The translations under genes were made by a program, and so were the position numbers. From the NCBI GenBank assembly GCA_027579435.1, contig JANBPK010000715.1, forward strand, positions 62,001 through 126,000: a stretch of 64,000 bases of DNA, read 5' to 3'. Source of the stretch: Candolleomyces eurysporus. Taxonomy: Eukaryota > Basidiomycota > Agaricomycetes > Agaricales > Psathyrellaceae. Below, piece after piece: positions 1 to 12,795 of the stretch (the first letter of the stretch is position 1; the number at the start of each line of letters is the position of its first letter). Below the pieces are notes generated by a model. The model saw only the letters and a list, made by a program, of their open reading frames with translations, was not told the DNA's origin and did not search any database.

Positions 1-559
1 CATTGTCAAAATCCTCGGCATGGTCGTTCCTTCTCTCCACCAAACCCACGCTCGAGAGAGGACTATAGCAAACAGGACACTCTCAACAATCAAGGGTGCA
101 ATCCTACAAACACAAAACACCGGATGAATTGGCGAAGCTTTCCCATAGGTAAGAGAAAAGACGCACCAAGTCCCAGCAATGATGGAAGGCACAGATGAAG
201 GGTAACATCCAGGAAGAATCTTAAGATCGTCATTGACTGGAAGCGCACGGATTCGATGTCAACTCCAAATCCCAGTTGTTCGAATGGATGAATCGTGACG
301 CACTTAAAACCGACTCCCCTAGGTAATCTTGAATAACAAGTCCGACGAGTGTGATCGTACCGCCTGAAAAATGAAGCACGATTAATGAATTAGACAATTT
401 TTCCTCGTGTTAGTGATATATAGACCTCACCAATATAGAAGAAAAAGGCGATGGCAAGAACAGTCTAAAAAACAATAGAGTCAGTAATCTGTCAAAGAGC
501 CAGCGCGGCGGTGTGATATTTTTGGTCAAGATGGGGATACCATCACCCTCATGCCCAAT

Positions 560-1850
560 ATTAAATCGTCAGTCAGCACCACGATGCTTCCCGAACGATA
601 GACAGCAGATGTCTCGCTCAGAGCGAGAAAAAANGCAAAATAAATGAAAGCAGAAAATGGTGGTTGCCGGATGGAGAGGAAGAAGTGGAGAGAATGGTGC
701 ATACCCTATTATTACGATCTGTACGTATGTGCGCAGTCGGATAATGATTACCACATGGTCAGCAAGGATAAGAGACTGGTGCACTGACATAGAGCGAATA
801 TTCGTAGCACCAGAATTGCTGTGNNGGAAGAANATGATCAGGGTCAACAGGAACGATGCTGCGCCAATAGTCAGACGCACCTTGAGCGGCGGCGCTGGAA
901 ACTGTCACCACNCTGCACGAGAGACGAGTGTCAGTCGAAAGAACCGAACGAATCNGTCACAGAAACGTACACCGTGAGCCATCGGAGATAGAAGACNCAG
1001 CTGGAAACGAACAAAAGGGAGGGCGTAATTNAATATGGTGAGAAGAACCTCAAGGNTAGAGGATGACGAACAACTATGAATGCGGAAAAATGATCCATTG
1101 AGCATACGCACTCTCATCTTCAAGATGAAACAACGAAAGATTGGATGGATGGAATGNATGTGACGTACTTCTGGTGATCTGTAGTCCTGCGACGCCGCTT
1201 ANAAAGAAGGCGAAAATTCAAANGAATTGAGTTTTGAGCTCTGTCCAGGCACCGAGAAGCGACCTCACAAATACAATTGAAACTGTTAGGATGTAAATTT
1301 GATCAGTAAATATTCCCGAACAAGGGTCCTNGAAGCGGACTANCAGATNNANAANGAACGAANNACGTACACAAGCATTGCTTCGACGACATATCGGTTG
1401 ACGAAGAAAAGAAACTTGGCTATCGAAAGTTTGCCCCGACTNCAANGTCACACCAGACGGAAGGAACGAGCGGATCGGAATTGAGGTGGCAAGCGAGCAG
1501 ACGAAACAATTCAGTTTTGACGTGAGCCACAGCCCGANGGACGTTAGAGCGAAAGGATGCCGTACTTCCAAATCCGCGAAATCTAGGCGACGTCTAAATC
1601 AGCGAGGCTCTACCCCGAGAAACGTCGGTCTGGCACATACCTCCTGGTCGATAGTAATGAGATGGTTGTAAAGGAGCGTGGTCATGCACGCCGCTACAGG
1701 TGCCCAAGACAATAGAGATAAGAAACTTTGTTCCTCCAACCAAAAGGCACCGGAATACGAGAGAGACGGATTCAACTCACCTGCAACCCAGTTGACCGCA
1801 TTCGCCTGATAGGCCAGAGTCTCAAAAGACGTCGAATTCGTCTCCACCAT
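560..1850 (-). CDS. DUF6533-like multi-pass membrane protein, 3' part unresolved
   Basis: The first exon starts at the ATG at 1850 (MVETNSTSF...) and ends at 1781 with GTGAGT. Exon 2 (1693-1641) reads 'LLYNHLITIDQE', the signature of the fungal DUF6533 domain. A later exon near 1430-1370 reads 'AKFLFFVNRYVVEAMLVY', the next conserved block of that family. Further down, 880-700 encodes a hydrophobic stretch ending in 'LILADHVVIIIRLRTY', consistent with the later membrane helices. DUF6533 proteins are fungal multi-helix membrane proteins without an assigned activity. Ns between about 900 and 1460 make the middle introns and the stop codon uncertain; the gene may run below 560 toward the window edge. 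Confidence 0.6.
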
Positions 1851-3135
1851 TGACCCCCCAGACCCCAATAACTACCCAGAGATCAGAGTTAACTGGAGGC
1901 CTGTCGGCTGCCTCGCTCGATGGCGGGCGGGGGTAAGCGTGTGCGTAANACCNCGACCAAGGAAGGGGAAGAAGAAAGACAAGAAGGAAACGAGGAGGAA
2001 GAAGGAAAACAAGAGACGGAGGGCAGTCTACGGCGGGCAGGTGGTCCACAGCACCTGCACATGGTGGTGGTTACTTAAAGGACTTCGGGCTTTCTATGTA
2101 TAATTCATTCCGCCGGGGAGCAAGGAACCAACAAGAAAAGATTTACCGGTGATCTAACCCGCCTCTCCCCTACCCAGCCCCTGCGTGCCCCTCCCCAGCA
2201 TTCTNCCTGTATAGTCAGGGGAGGTCAGGGGTTGTTCGTGGGCCCTGGTTTCGATGGCGCAAGGCGCAACAAGCCGGCACTGCGGTGCGTGGCGACCGAT
2301 GGCCCCCGACCACGCGATATCAGGCGATCCCGGTCGATTATGGGTAGCGTACGGTCGCATAGCCCTGGTTAGCCTGTGCTGTAAAGTTCAGACGCACTAA
2401 GTCCATCGAACGTAGCAGTCACCGAAAGGTCAGAAGAAGGCCAGAAGACCCCGATATTCACGCTCTGTTGAGACTCAAGGCCAACGGCGTATGTTTTCCA
2501 AGAGTTTCCATAGCGGAGCTCTCCTCATGGCGCGCATCTCAAGACGGAATGGTGGCCGGATGGTATCGAGGTGAGGTGGGTGCTGGGAACAAAAGTAGGT
2601 TATTAATACGTGAGATGAACTAACCGGATGAGAGAATCGCCACGGAGATTAGGAAGAAAAAAAAATCCACTTGAAAAAACACGAGACAGGGGGGTTCCAG
2701 ACTCGGTCGATCCACGAAAACCCTCTAGATATCTATACCAAACTATAATAATAAGTTACACACATTATATGCAAGTTATACGAGATGTAAGTAAGTTGAG
2801 CTGGTGTACGNTATGAGCTGTGCGGTGTGGAATGTATGGATGGGATGAACAGCTAGTAAGTTGCAGCAAATCAATGGATGCATGAAAGAGAGCCCCGAAA
2901 GCGTTGTAGTAAGTTCATAGTCGTAATAGTGAAGCAAGTGGAGGCGAAAGAGGAGAATAAGAAAGCAAATGATGAGAGAACAGAAGAGGACGAGAAAGTA
3001 GGAGGAAGAGGACGAGAGAGCAGGAAGAACAGGAGGACNGAGAGGAGAAAGNAGAGGANNNNGNANAGNNTNANGAAGAGGGGTGAGAACAAAGATGTGG
3101 AAGAGGAAGACGAGAGCGGAACCAAGGGGGACCGT
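1851..3135. other. Intergenic stretch, no gene seen
   Basis: Only short, overlapping open frames with no recognisable motif occur here. The part next to the RPO41 stop (about 2930-3120) is strongly purine-rich on the + strand (GAG/GAA runs) and contains an N cluster at 3041-3076. It is probably the 3' flank of RPO41 plus the promoter of the DUF6533 gene. Confidence 0.5.
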
Positions 3136-6100
3136 CTACGAGAAGAAATACAAACTCTTCCTAATATCATTCACATCAAAGCTCCCCTTCTCAGGCAACG
3201 GCGGCAACAGCTCCGTAACATCCACAAACTTGTTCATCAAATACTCCAAATTCTCCTCCTTGAGCGCGGACCCCTTCTGTGCCTCNGGAGTCTCCTCCGC
3301 CTCTGTGGTGCTGGAAGCAGAAGCATCTTCACCCTCCTTCAGCGAAGCCAAAATATCCTTGGCCAAATCAGCCGCAGACGGAAGCTCGCTGTCTTTCTTG
3401 GGTGAGGAGGTAACGACAACACCATCNAGACCAGCCAAATCGCTCTCAACGACTTNAGCCTGCTCCGACGTCTCCTCCGTAGCCTCAATGAGGCTCCCAA
3501 GCGCCTTGTAGGTAGCAGCCTGCTCCGGGCTCATCTTCACCCTCGCACCAGCCGCGACGAGCTTCTTGTTAAGCGAGGTCTGCNTCTCCAAATGCATAAC
3601 GGGGATCCGGTAGTTCTTGTAGCGTTCCTTAAACTAGGGGGAAGAATGGGCAGTCAGCACCCGACCGTACCTGGAGGCACGAGCTAAAAATAGATGTTCA
3701 ACTCACCTCCGCACTCAACCTCTTCAACATATCCGAAGCGTGCAAGTTGATAAAGGTNTCCCGAATGATCGTGCTCATCTGGTCGATATCACACGCATGC
3801 GTCCAGTACGAATCGTGCACAGCGGCAAAAGTCAAGTTGCGCGAGCTGCACTCGATAGCGGTGAGAATCATGTGNGTGGCATCGAGCGAGTGGACAAAGT
3901 TGGGTGGGAANGCCGAGGCTTGCTTCATCGTGTTGACTAGNGAATNTANGAANTTAGCTTCAGTCAATCGAGAGAGAAAGATNCGTTGNCGACTCACCTT
4001 CGCTGGGCACATTAGGATCCGAAATGTACACNCTCTGGAGGTTGGTCATAACCTGCCTCCTCGCCGACTTCCTATAAGGCTGCACAATCGGCAACCCCAA
4101 CGCCGTCGTCCAAATCACACTCGTCATCTGCTCCTTCTTCATCTTCGCCATCGGCACCGCAAACGGCTTCTTCCCCCGCCCCTCATCCTCCTCTCCCTCC
4201 TCAAGGTCCTCCGCCGCAGCCGACGACACCACCGCCTTGGCCTTGGAAGGTGACGCCGCCGCCAACGCCTTGGCCGCCTTCGCCTTCTTCTTCAACTTGG
4301 CCTTGACCTTCTTCTCCATCTCCTCCTGCTGCTTCACAACCCTCCTCTCAAACCTCTCCGGACTAATACTCTTCGAAATCAACCTCGCACACAAATTCAA
4401 CCACGTCTGGATACTCTGCGCACCCACAAACGTATCCCCAATACACGCCAACACCTTCTTCGCCAAATACGCACTGGAAAGCCAACACAGCTCCTCCGGA
4501 ATATCACCCCGATCGCTGAGCTGCTTATGCAGCTGGTCCCTCGCCCCAACAAACGTAACCCCATACACGGTGGTCATAACCGTCTGCTTGACGACCTTGC
4601 GCGTAATCTTGCCCTGCAGCGCAATAGCATGCACATTCCCATTCTTCGCATCCTCATCAACCAGCCTCTCCACCTTCTTCCCCACAAACGTGTACACATC
4701 CGACGGCCGGTCCACAGGCGCCAAGTTCACCTGCGCCGCGCCCTGGCTGTCCCCGCCCATCGCCGCATAGTGCTGCAGCCCGTTGCACGTCCCGTCCTGG
4801 TGCACCGGCAGGCTGCTCTGGAAGTTGAGCGGGTCCCCGCTCTCCAGCGCCGCAGTTAGCTCAAAGCACACGGCGAGCGCCTGCCACGGATCGTCCGCCT
4901 TCATCCACCACCGTTGCCCGCCGAGCGGGTTGTGCGCGCTGTCCTTGATTTGGTCGAGCCGTTCGTGCACCCACTCGACACGTTCGTCGAAATCGGCCTT
5001 GTCGAAGCCGCACAAGTTGGCCAGGTGGATCTTGAGCCACCGGAAGCCGCGTTCGCCCAGAGGCTTGGTGGTAGCGAAACGGAGGAGACCACGGGAGAGG
5101 TCATCGCCCATATGGTTGAGGTGAGGAGGGATGGGGTACGCGCGGCCGCGGAAGTCGAGGTTATGTGGGAAGTAGATCGTTTCGTCGGCATACTACAAAA
5201 ACATCAGTCAGAATGGTCAAAGATAAAAACGAATAAGAAAAGACTCACGACTCTAGCAATCTCAATCTTGTAATTAACACTACACCGATCCGAATGATTA
5301 TTCGCCACGTTCTGCTGCCAAAGCTTATGCTTCTGCAACCAGATACTCCTCGCACTCAGATCGCTCTCATCCACAGGCGCCTGGGGCTCCGCCTCGTCGT
5401 ACTGCGCTGGGGGGATCTTACCCACCCGCTCGCCCGAGTTCCAGATCTGTATGACAACGTCAAAGACTTGCTTGTTGATCTTCCAGGGTGTTCGGCCGAG
5501 GACGTTTAGGCCCTCCATGACCAGCTCGACGTTGCCGCTCCGCACGGCGGCTTCGAGGTATTTTTGTTGTTCGACGGATTCTTTGAATCGCATCAGCGAG
5601 GCTGAAGGAAAGAAAGAGAATCGTCAGTACCGACGACAACGGGATAAGAAGGTATTGCACAACGAACCTTTGCTAAAGAGATACGCTCCGTCACTCGGAC
5701 CGACCCAAGGCTTCGGGGGAATCAACATAGGCAGCAGCCTCGGATGCACAACACCACCCAGAGGGTCCTTTGCAATCCTCTCCGAGACCGCCGTATTGAC
5801 CTTGATAACCCCCAACTTGTTACCACGAATGAATTCGTAGCCATGGTAGAACGCCGGCTGAGTATCGTACACAACCTCCCCCGTCTTCCTATCCTTCGCC
5901 GACCGAGTGACCTCTGCAATATCCATCAAGCACTCGAGCAAGACGCCTCCGACCTGCGCACGGGTCAACTGACTCCAAGGTGCCGTCCACGACTCGCCCA
6001 CCGTCATCTGCCNGGGCAGCGGCTAGCCGTCGCTGGTGCAGGTTCGAGTATCCAAACTCTGTGAAGACGGTCTCGTCCGGTCGGGTGACAGAAGGCAGCG

Positions 6101-7496
6101 AAATTCCGTGGGTTTTGCACATCCGCGCCTTGTACTCGTTCTCCACCGCCTTCCCAATCGTCACCATCGCCCTCGTGGTCTTCATCCCGTTCGAGATCCC
6201 ACCCGTCCCCGTCAACCTCATCGCCTCCAAAATGGTGATCATCGAAAGCCGGTCAGACGCGACGAGGGACAGGTAGGGCGTCAACTCTGTCGCACTATTG
6301 CGGAAAATCTTGTTCGCTTCCTCCTGCTCGATAATCTTGATTTCCTTAGCAAGGCGTTCGCTGAGCTTGGAGTGCCAACTGTACATGTACTCCTGAAGGA
6401 CTTTATCCTGGTACCGAGTATCCAGCCCCAACTCGGCCATCTTGTCGTGCTGGAACTTGAGCCGTTCCGCAGCCATGTCATAAGCGGATAGCTCGAGGTG
6501 GCGTTGTCGTGCGACCATATCGTCCGGGAGGACCTGGCGGGCATAGGCGACGTTGGCGAGGTGGTCTCGGAGGTTTTGGATGTTGAACGGGACTTCGCTG
6601 ACGACTTTGCCGCTCTCGTCCGTCGTACGCTTGAGCGCGGTGACAGCTTCGGGAATCTTGAGGTTGTCCCCGGAAGCAATGCTCGCGGCCTTGGCCAGGA
6701 TGTTCACGGTGTCAATGTCCTGCTTCTCCAGCGCAATACGAGCAAGCTGCTTGGTGATGTCGGCTGCGTCTTCTTGAGTGGGGATGCAGGGGTGCGCGAC
6801 GATGTCGAGGAGGCTGATCTTCCGGCTGTCCGTGGTAATGTGGAAGAGGATAGTTTTGTAGTCGGCGCCGTCGGGGATGTCGCTGAACTGGCGCCACGCA
6901 TTCAGCGCGAGAGCGTAGGTTTGGTGGTCCGGGAGAACACCCTCGTTGCCGGACACCATAGCCCTGTAGACTTCCCATGCCTCGGACACCCACATCACCC
7001 GGTTGGACTCTTCCTGCGCGGCCATTTGGAGGTAGGACGACAGGACTCTGTTGTAGATGTTGGTCGACAAGACGCTCTGCTTCTCGTGGCGCAGACGGTT
7101 GAAGAGCGTCTTTGCTCGAGGGACGCTGTAGAGGTTGTGCAAGCACGCGTCCATGACAGCAAGCTTGTCCTGGGTGACGGTGTCGGTGAAGATGGGGTCA
7201 TTTTTGTGCTCGTCCTTGGGAAGGGGTGCGGGGAGGATGGTGAAGGACTGTGTGCGCTGCAGGAAGGGCTTGAGGAAGTCGTTCGACGTCGAGGCCGACG
7301 AGGAAGGACCCGACGCAGGGAGATATGGAGGGTAGTCGAGACTGGGGAGAGGTTGGGCGGCTGTTGCGGTCGCTGGGGACCGAGCCGGCTTTGAAGGAGT
7401 GGAGTAGGCGCGGGGAACGAGACGGGCTGGACGAGGCAGACTCTGGCGAGACAGCAGCAAAGTTGTCTCCAGTCTGCGAGATGTCCGAGCGAGCAT
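3136..7496 (-). CDS. RPO41: Mitochondrial DNA-directed RNA polymerase (RPO41)
   Basis: Single-subunit, phage T7-like RNA polymerase that transcribes mitochondrial DNA. Exons: 7496-5668, 5601-5249, 5192-3998, 3936-3707, 3633-3136. Dropping one surplus base, the N at 6013, gives 1367 aa with all phases closing; yeast Rpo41 is 1351 aa. The N-terminus is Arg/Ser-rich without acidic residues, like a mitochondrial presequence. Family motifs are present: '[14 protein letters not shown]', motif A '[14 protein letters not shown]' (Asp near residue 860), motif B '[14 protein letters not shown]', motif C '[11 protein letters not shown]', and the typical end 'YFFS'. An insert between motifs B and C is Lys/Ala-rich and then acidic (about 4310-4140). 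Intron 1 uses a GTTCGT donor. Identification is secure. Confidence 0.96.
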
Positions 7497-7746
7497 TTTT
7501 TTGGGTGACGAGGAGCAAAACAGTTCGACGTAGCAACTTTTTCAAATTTCGGTTATCCATNCATGTCATTCCCACGCATGCCGTTCAAGTTGCCGGCTTT
7601 NGTCNNCTANTNTNNNNNNCTACTGTACTACTTGGTNGAAACCACGGGGTAATTAATAGAAAAGGTTGAAAGTAGACTCGGGGATTTTTAGGGAGTTATT
7701 CTTGAACCTGGCATCGATCCNACTCAGCGAGATGCAACGATGACAC

Positions 7747-10433
7747 TCATATCACCGACTCTCCCTCTCCAGGTAGTGGTTGCTCCGATCCATCTGGGTC
7801 GAGACGTATACGTTTCCGGTCAGGCTAGACATCGTTTGTGAGTAAAGACAAGGGTTTAAATCACTGAAGCAAGCGCGCACCTCCNCCGGCATCGTCCCAG
7901 CTGAGCGCGAATCCCTTTTCGACAAAGTTTCTTGAATGCTGGAGCTCGTTGAACTGGGCGCGAGATACACCGGGTGAACCGTTCGACCCTTCTCATCAAT
8001 GGGNAGGGTCATGAACGGCTTATTCAAATTGTCGCTGACGAATTTCAGTATGAGACGCTGGAAGCATTCGTGAATGTATTCCGGATCCGTCCTGGGATCA
8101 TCAGGATCGTACTTCCCAAACCAGTACGGATCGGTAGTAAGATACGATGCGAGCTGCTGGATCAGCGGACAGAGGGCCTCATAGCTGGAATGGAGATCAG
8201 CNGGAATGTGGTACAAGAGGGCATTCTGGGCGCCCGATCCTCCGACCAGGCAAGACCAAGTAGAAATCTGAATAAATTCTTCATCACTTTCTTCAAATGG
8301 CAGAGGAACCGGTGTCCATTTCGGGTCTGGGGGTGTAGGAGGCCGAGTCTTTGNCTTGTTTNGTTGTGCAAGTGCCATAGCCGCGTCAGTTTTCGCAGGC
8401 TTNGCGAGTANCGCCCAGTAAAAAACNACCCAGAATATNGACTCTGCATCGTGATGAAGCTGGTGTCTCCACGGGTGCGTGCGGTTCGTCGNGGANGATN
8501 GAGATTCTNNAANNTTCNCAGGTACGACGGCAAATTTCTTGCTACGGTCGGGATGNTGGTGTGCATANCGTTCCGGACACTCGGGGATTGACTTTAGCCA
8601 AGCGTATACANGCGGCGGGGGATCCANAGGCCCTCCCTTCTGAATGGCTCTGGCCATGAATACCGGGGTACCCTGGCAGANTCTTTCAGTGAATGTGTGC
8701 AATAAAATTGTANGGACACTGNCTGTTCGNTCGGCTGCATCCTCGGCAGTTCCCTCTCTCCCTTTAAGGTCTTCACTGCGATCGAAATCTATTACGAGCG
8801 TTGACGTTTCCTGGGGGTCATCGCTATATTCGAGTCCCATGTTAGCTAGTAACNTACTCAGTGAAACAGNNTCTACGCACCTTTCCTTCAATAAAAACTT
8901 GATGAACGAAGGCTTGCGTTCTTGCGCCTCNGAAGAGGCATCCGAGTCGGTGAGCGCCACAGTTGAAGCNNTCTGAGCGGTCCCCTGATCCGTTTGGGTC
9001 GGTGAAATAGCCGCGGGAGAGGGTGAACGAGCCTTCCGGTAATCTTTAAGGCGGAGGATATTTCCTTTACTGATATCTCGATGAAGGATATTCCGTTCTG
9101 CGTNAAGAAAGCGTGTGACTAGGCGGGGTGAGCACNCACAGANNGTTTGAANCAACCNGAAAAGCTTACTCTCTAGGGCGTCATACGCAACCATGAGCAT
9201 NTCTTGGGGGGTCTTGATAGACATAAACGGCTCCCCTTCCTGTTTTAATCCCANACGCACTTTCTCTCTATCNTCGACCAGACTTGAGGGCATTCTTTCT
9301 TCATGTACTAGCTCGACAACCCCAGGCACTGGGCCATCTCGGTGTATGGCTTTGAGGATCCCTACTTCGTTGAAGCGTGTCTCCTTTCGACATAGCTGGT
9401 CCTTAATGACTCTGATAGCTTGGCCTGCGACCCTGGGCGGCTCCGGAAGCTCGTTGACGAAAACATGGGTGCGTGTGCCGAAGGAACTTTGTGCGTAGCG
9501 GCAGATGAAGCCGGGACAAGAAACCTGTCGGGTTTCGCCGTCTTCTTGGTCCTTGACCTCGAGAATAAAGGTGTAGGTGCAGAGGCGCGTGGCCTTGTCG
9601 CAGGTCATCGTGGTGGACGAGTCCAGGAAGCTCCCGGGCTCGTACAAGCGGTAGACAAGGGCGTACGCAACCCGTGGGGTGAAGCGGCTTGTCCATCGGA
9701 ATTTGAAGCTATGTAGCGCATTGACACCGGCAATGCCAACGAACAAGTGGAGTTCCTCCTCGTTGATGAGCAGTCCGAAAGCAGCTTGGAAATCGGGTCG
9801 GGCGAGGAAGAGAAGGTCGAGGTAGTTAATTGCCTGTTGTCTTTGCCCTGACTTGGTTTTCCCCTTGGATGCATCCTCCCCGGCAAGTCTGATGCACGCC
9901 CAGGGAACCTTCCTCTCGTCCTTCCCACTTAGCCAATCCTTCTCGAACGCGGCAACCACGTCGGGTTTACTTTCGACACCAGTAACATGTTTAGGTTGGG
10001 TGTTATGTGGGGTGCTTTTAAAAACGAGCAGTTCGGGAAAATCTGGAGAAACGTGAGTGAGGTAGNAAAAAACGAGGTTTCGGCACTCGCTCTTTTCTTG
10101 CTTGATCCATTGCGAAGCCCGGTTTGCATCATCCACGAATGTGGAGCGTGAGCTGAACCCGGGTGTGGGGGTGGCTGGTGGGTTTAGGGACCGGGTTGAT
10201 TCCAGGTCAATGAGATCCAGCAACTTGTTGAAGCATTTCTCTTCGTATTGTTTGAGATCCTCTTCATCTTCCTTTGAAGGTTGCTGAAGGTTGTGTACAG
10301 CAAACCTTTGCATATCATCCCGCTTGTGCTCAGCATAGACCCTGTGGAGAGGACGCACAGGAGTGGAATGGGACATGGCCGTTCGAATCCGGGAGCAATC
10401 GTGGCGATGGTCGGTGACCATTGACCTCCGCAA
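7747..10433 (-). CDS. Fungal-type protein kinase (FunK1 family)
   Basis: A kinase of the FunK1 family, expanded in agaricomycetes and probably a Ser/Thr kinase. The catalytic loop reads 'ILHRDISKGNIL' (9090-9055) and the metal-binding motif 'LVIDFDRSED' (about 8790). The frame is nearly open throughout but contains intron-like stretches. One at about 9172-9118 (GTAAGC...CCTAG) lies just before the HRD loop and removes N-rich codons. One at about 7886-7826 (GTGCGC...TCTAG), if spliced, replaces the end with a basic 'RKRIRLDPDGSEQ' tail and a stop at 7747. The start may be the ATG at 10433 or at 10376 (MSHSTPVRPL). Ns between 8400 and 9200 prevent exact modelling of the C-lobe, so a damaged copy cannot be excluded. 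Confidence 0.8.
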
Positions 10434-10559
10434 TGCCTATGAGGTCGTCGACTGATAGCACCACCACTCGAAAACTATCAGACTCGCTTGAGGCACGACG
10501 GAGGGGCTACTTGCGAGCAGTTTCTCAAGAAACGCACGATTATCGCCATAAATAAATAC

Positions 10560-10781
10560 TATCGTCAACCCTTGACACGGTAGGGCCCCTGGTTCGGTCA
10601 CTTTCTCATTTCATGATCTCTTCGTCAAAAAGCAACGCTCATTGATCCATGGCACTAAAAATCCCTTTTTTCCGGAGGAGAGAGTCCAAAATTTGAACGA
10701 AATGGATTTCGGTCAACCGTCCTGCCAAAAGGCGTGACATTGTGTGACTGACCGAATCAGGGCCCTACCAAGTTGACGGTA
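10560..10781. mobile_element. MITE-like inverted-repeat element 1
   Basis: The two ends are imperfect inverted repeats. The left end begins TATCGTCAAC and the right end, read on the other strand, TACCGTCAAC. Both then contain GGTAGGGCCC and TTCGGTCA. The element is about 222 bp, noncoding, bounded by TA, and lies just upstream of the FunK1 gene. Size and structure fit a non-autonomous DNA transposon of Tc1/mariner type, but no second copy is visible in the window. Confidence 0.5.
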
Positions 10782-10872
10782 CTTTGTATTAAAATTCGGC
10801 TACTTGCATCATCGGCCCGCGCTTTCTCCGCAGGTAACTGATCCCCACACATGCCGGCGGTCGAGTCTTCGT

Positions 10873-11816
10873 TCAAGTTCTCTGTTCCTTTCCTTCATTC
10901 TCAATTTCTATCTCAAACCCCTCATACTTAGTCGACTCTTGGTCTTTCCAAGCCGATGGAAGCTGGACGCTGTAGTGGGGCTTTGGAAGGCCACATTCGT
11001 GGTGGCAGCCCTCCAGCAACCCCAGCAGTGCCTTCGCGCTAAGGGATATCCCTACCGACTCAATTGTCAGGTGATAGGCCCTCTGAATAACGTACATTTG
11101 CTCCTCCATCTCCCAGGAAAGTTCTGTTCACCTCAGGACCTCCCCCCGCTTTTCGACCGTTGCCAAGATGGAACTACAGAGCACCACTGTGGGCCAGTCT
11201 ACGGATTGAGGGTTGGCTCCGAACGTGTTGACCCCAGGCATCACAACTCTCTGGAAAGCATACGCAGAACTTTCGAAGAGATAGAGCTTTGAGGGCAGGC
11301 GCCAAGAATGAGGTCTCCGGATTTTCACGCCGGTCAGCGTAGTTGGGCTTTGTACGTTTGCACGTATAGCGCGGCAATCCCTACTGACGAGGATCGGTAT
11401 CTGTAGGAGAACTCAGCGATAGCCACCCCGCCCGCCCGCGGACGTACAGTGTTCTCTCGCCAGCAACGACGATTGAAGCCATAAACGATGCACGATGGAT
11501 GGAAGTAAGAATACCTTTCCTCGGCCTCCCAATGTAATTTCAATCCTAACTTTTTGTTCAGAACGTCCTTGGCAGCCCGGCCCTTCTGTCCCACGAGCCG
11601 CACATTCGCAGCCTGCAGTACCCTCCCCAAACCGTCCCGCCAAACTCGATAGCTTTCAGAATCCACTTGAACGCCCGGCACCGATAACCAGGACATCAGA
11701 TCGACTGGGAAGCAGAAACACGGCCCTCGGTCCGCAGGTCCATGGGGCCACAATGCCATTGTTAACTGCGAACTCTTGACGGGCCACCTTCCCGTATCCA
11801 ACGTTGTCGCCACCAT
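10873..11816 (-). CDS. Possible multi-exon gene, unrecognised
   Basis: Several open stretches on the minus strand look coding but could not be joined with confidence. One runs 11816-11334 (160 codons, with the protein-like patch 'VWRDGLGRVLQAANVRLVG'); another runs 11109-10873 ('MEEQMYVIQRAYHLTIESVG'). I recognise no family. The region could be a real intron-containing gene, or a decayed one, since GC-rich coding-like sequence is mixed with frame changes. Confidence 0.3.
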
Positions 11817-11841
11817 TAAGGTGGAGGTTGGTAGCTTTCAA

Positions 11842-12548
11842 GTGGCAGGCTGAACGTTGTTGAATGCTACCTTCTTGATTGCCCCTGCTTTTTCTGGTCT
11901 CCCTGTTCCCCCTACAACGAGCTTATGCCAGTTTATGTATGTAATAGCATTCCTCAAGGTCTCGCTCATTGGCCTCGCCCTTGGGCTTACCAAGTCGGCC
12001 GTCTGCATTTATTGAAGGGACTTTCCAGGTCAGGTAACAGCGTCAGAAAACAAATTCCGGTTAGCAAAACATTCAGTAATAATTAATATTCAAGCTTTCT
12101 CGGCTTGTTTATTTAAAGTCTTGAATATTTGGACGATTGACTGAGCGCAAGTAAGTGTGAGGAAGCGTCACAGGGCAAGCTTGACACTAATATTGTTCTT
12201 CCCGNTTTTTTCGTTAGCGAGACAATCGTAGAAGTTAACACTGCAATATAAATGGGAGACAGTAGAGTGTCGGAGGTCAATAAATCGGACAAAGTCCTTC
12301 ACGAACCTGTGGCGCTGTGTAGTCCCAGTCGATTGGGTATCCTCCCGATTACACACGGTCNCTTTTTTTTTTGAGGAGGAGGTTGGAGGCTCATGGGGAT
12401 TAGTCCCAGCTCTCGGTTCTCGCACCTAACCTTGGTGGATTTCCGATGATGAGGACAATTTTTGTAATGACAGGAGCCATGACGCCATTACAATCTACCT
12501 TGAGTAAAATGGAGGAAGTACCGGGTTAGTACACTATCTTCCCCAGCA
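11842..12548. other. Intergenic, AT-rich stretch without a gene
   Basis: I see no coding motif. The sequence becomes AT-rich around 12060-12140 and leads into the inverted-repeat element that follows. Confidence 0.4.
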
Positions 12549-12795
12549 TACTGTAGCGGACTGTATGGAGGCAACCGATTTTGGAGCGTTACAGATTCTT
12601 CGGTGAAAAAATAGGCAACCAGCCCCTCTAGCACCGCTACACTTTCCTGATTTGGAAGGCCCGACGTCAGTCGGGCCGCAAAATTTCCTTTTTTGAGACC
12701 AGAATGAGCCAAAAGCGCGTTACACCCCTGGAAATAGGCAACCGAGGGCCCCAGCGTTACGCGTTACGGTTGCCTCCATACAGTCCACTACAGTA
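12549..12795. mobile_element. MITE-like inverted-repeat element 2
   Basis: Terminal inverted repeats of 29 nt (12549-12577 and 12767-12795) match with a single mismatch. Each begins TACTGTAG and ends GGCAACCG, and the ends are flanked by TA. The 247-bp interior is noncoding. It contains a perfect 8-bp hairpin (GGCCCGAC-GTCA-GTCGGGCC, near 12658-12677) and a subterminal direct repeat AATAGGCAACC. This is the structure of a TA-targeting MITE. Confidence 0.65.

Noticed and set aside
2878..3405. 175-codon Glu/Lys/Arg-rich plus-strand frame
   Set aside because: It overlaps the RPO41 last exon in antisense and its 5' half is simple GAG/GAA-rich sequence with many Ns.
6498..7394. 298-codon plus-strand open frame opposite the RPO41 first exon
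   Set aside because: It is the antisense shadow of a well-supported RPO41 exon; its composition (Val/Gly/Asp-rich) follows from the coding strand and it has no motif.
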